Made by a program: the position numbers and the translations under genes. A stretch of 64,000 nt of DNA from an uncultured Roseivirga sp. Its GTDB lineage: Bacteria > Bacteroidota > Bacteroidia > Cytophagales > Cyclobacteriaceae. Positions 63,924-64,000 of this stretch are shown piece by piece. The notes beneath the pieces were generated by a model. It was not told the DNA's origin. It did not search any database and saw nothing but the letters and a program-made list of their open reading frames with translations. Within the stretch, counting starts at the first letter, position 1. Each line of letters starts with the position of its first letter. The DNA lies in contig CANLOY010000002.1 in NCBI GenBank assembly GCA_947493005.1, forward strand, positions 810,072 to 874,071, given 5' to 3'.

Positions 63924-64000
63924 TGACCCGTCCTAAAATAAGTTGACGGTTTTATAAAAGATTAAGAAGAGTTGTTCAGGCTATCCTGAACAACTCTTTT
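63924..64000. mobile_element. Possible insertion sequence end at the window edge
   Basis: A TGACCCGTCCTAAAATAAGT segment starts at 63924 and resembles the ends of IS3-type elements in Bacteroidota, from memory. It is followed by a 14-base perfect inverted repeat with a CTAT loop at 63967-63998, a terminator-like hairpin ending in T residues. No transposase gene is in the window. The identification is tentative. Confidence 0.35.

Overview
The window reads as chromosomal DNA of a Bacteroidota bacterium, most likely a marine member of the Cytophagales. The evidence is low G+C by eye, the fused lpxC/fabZ gene, a PorX-type response regulator of the type IX secretion pathway, type II truncated globin, GIN-domain, DUF3822, DUF4296 and TIGR02757 families, promoters of the TTG-N20-TAnnTTTG kind, and intergenic repeats of types common in this phylum. 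No rRNA, tRNA, CRISPR array, prophage or intact transposase gene was recognised. Protein family names come from recognised motifs and memory; no search was run.

Layout. 1-7.7 kb: tsaE and porX on the minus strand, then an HD phosphohydrolase and the lipid A genes lpxD, lpxC/fabZ and lpxA with an ABC ATPase. 7.2-12.2 kb: secreted or surface proteins (a small lipoprotein, a lipoprotein with lamin-tail and spondin modules, a tail-fibre-like protein). 12.2-32.9 kb: mostly housekeeping genes: mutS2, a short Bat-type set (DUF58, membrane protein, VWA), a LysE exporter, a GH3-like adenylase, a PLP homeostasis protein, a RecD-like helicase, thioesterase, Nudix hydrolases, coaD, pyrE, a LysM protein, an NfeD/ClpP-class protease, a PLP-dependent sulfur amino acid enzyme and a globin.

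32.9-47.8 kb is the accessory part. It is bracketed by repeat-rich spacers (33.0-33.65, 35.1-35.5 and 47.4-47.65 kb) and holds a coiled-coil envelope protein, an orphan lipoprotein and a five-gene minus-strand operon: an OmpH/Skp-like protein, a lipoprotein, a 1659-residue Rhs-like shell protein, a 1406-residue Rhs-repeat protein with a variable-looking basic C-terminal tail, and a small membrane protein 11 bases downstream of it. I read this as a candidate two-part Rhs/Tc-like polymorphic toxin system with its own periplasmic chaperone and a candidate immunity protein. This is the most interesting locus here.

47.8-64 kb returns to ordinary genes: an NfeD-like protein with flotillin, an acyltransferase, gatC, a large TM-TPR protein, a LolD/MacB-type ATPase, a PduO-type adenosyltransferase, ilvE, prfB with its programmed +1 frameshift, an MFS transporter, a lysoplasmalogenase, a GIN-domain protein, a MATE transporter, a Nudix hydrolase, rnhB and a YciI-like protein. 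The right edge may enter an insertion sequence. A second notable signal is a dispersed intergenic element, seen at 27.2 and 57.0 kb, built from heptamer tandem arrays around a shared core.
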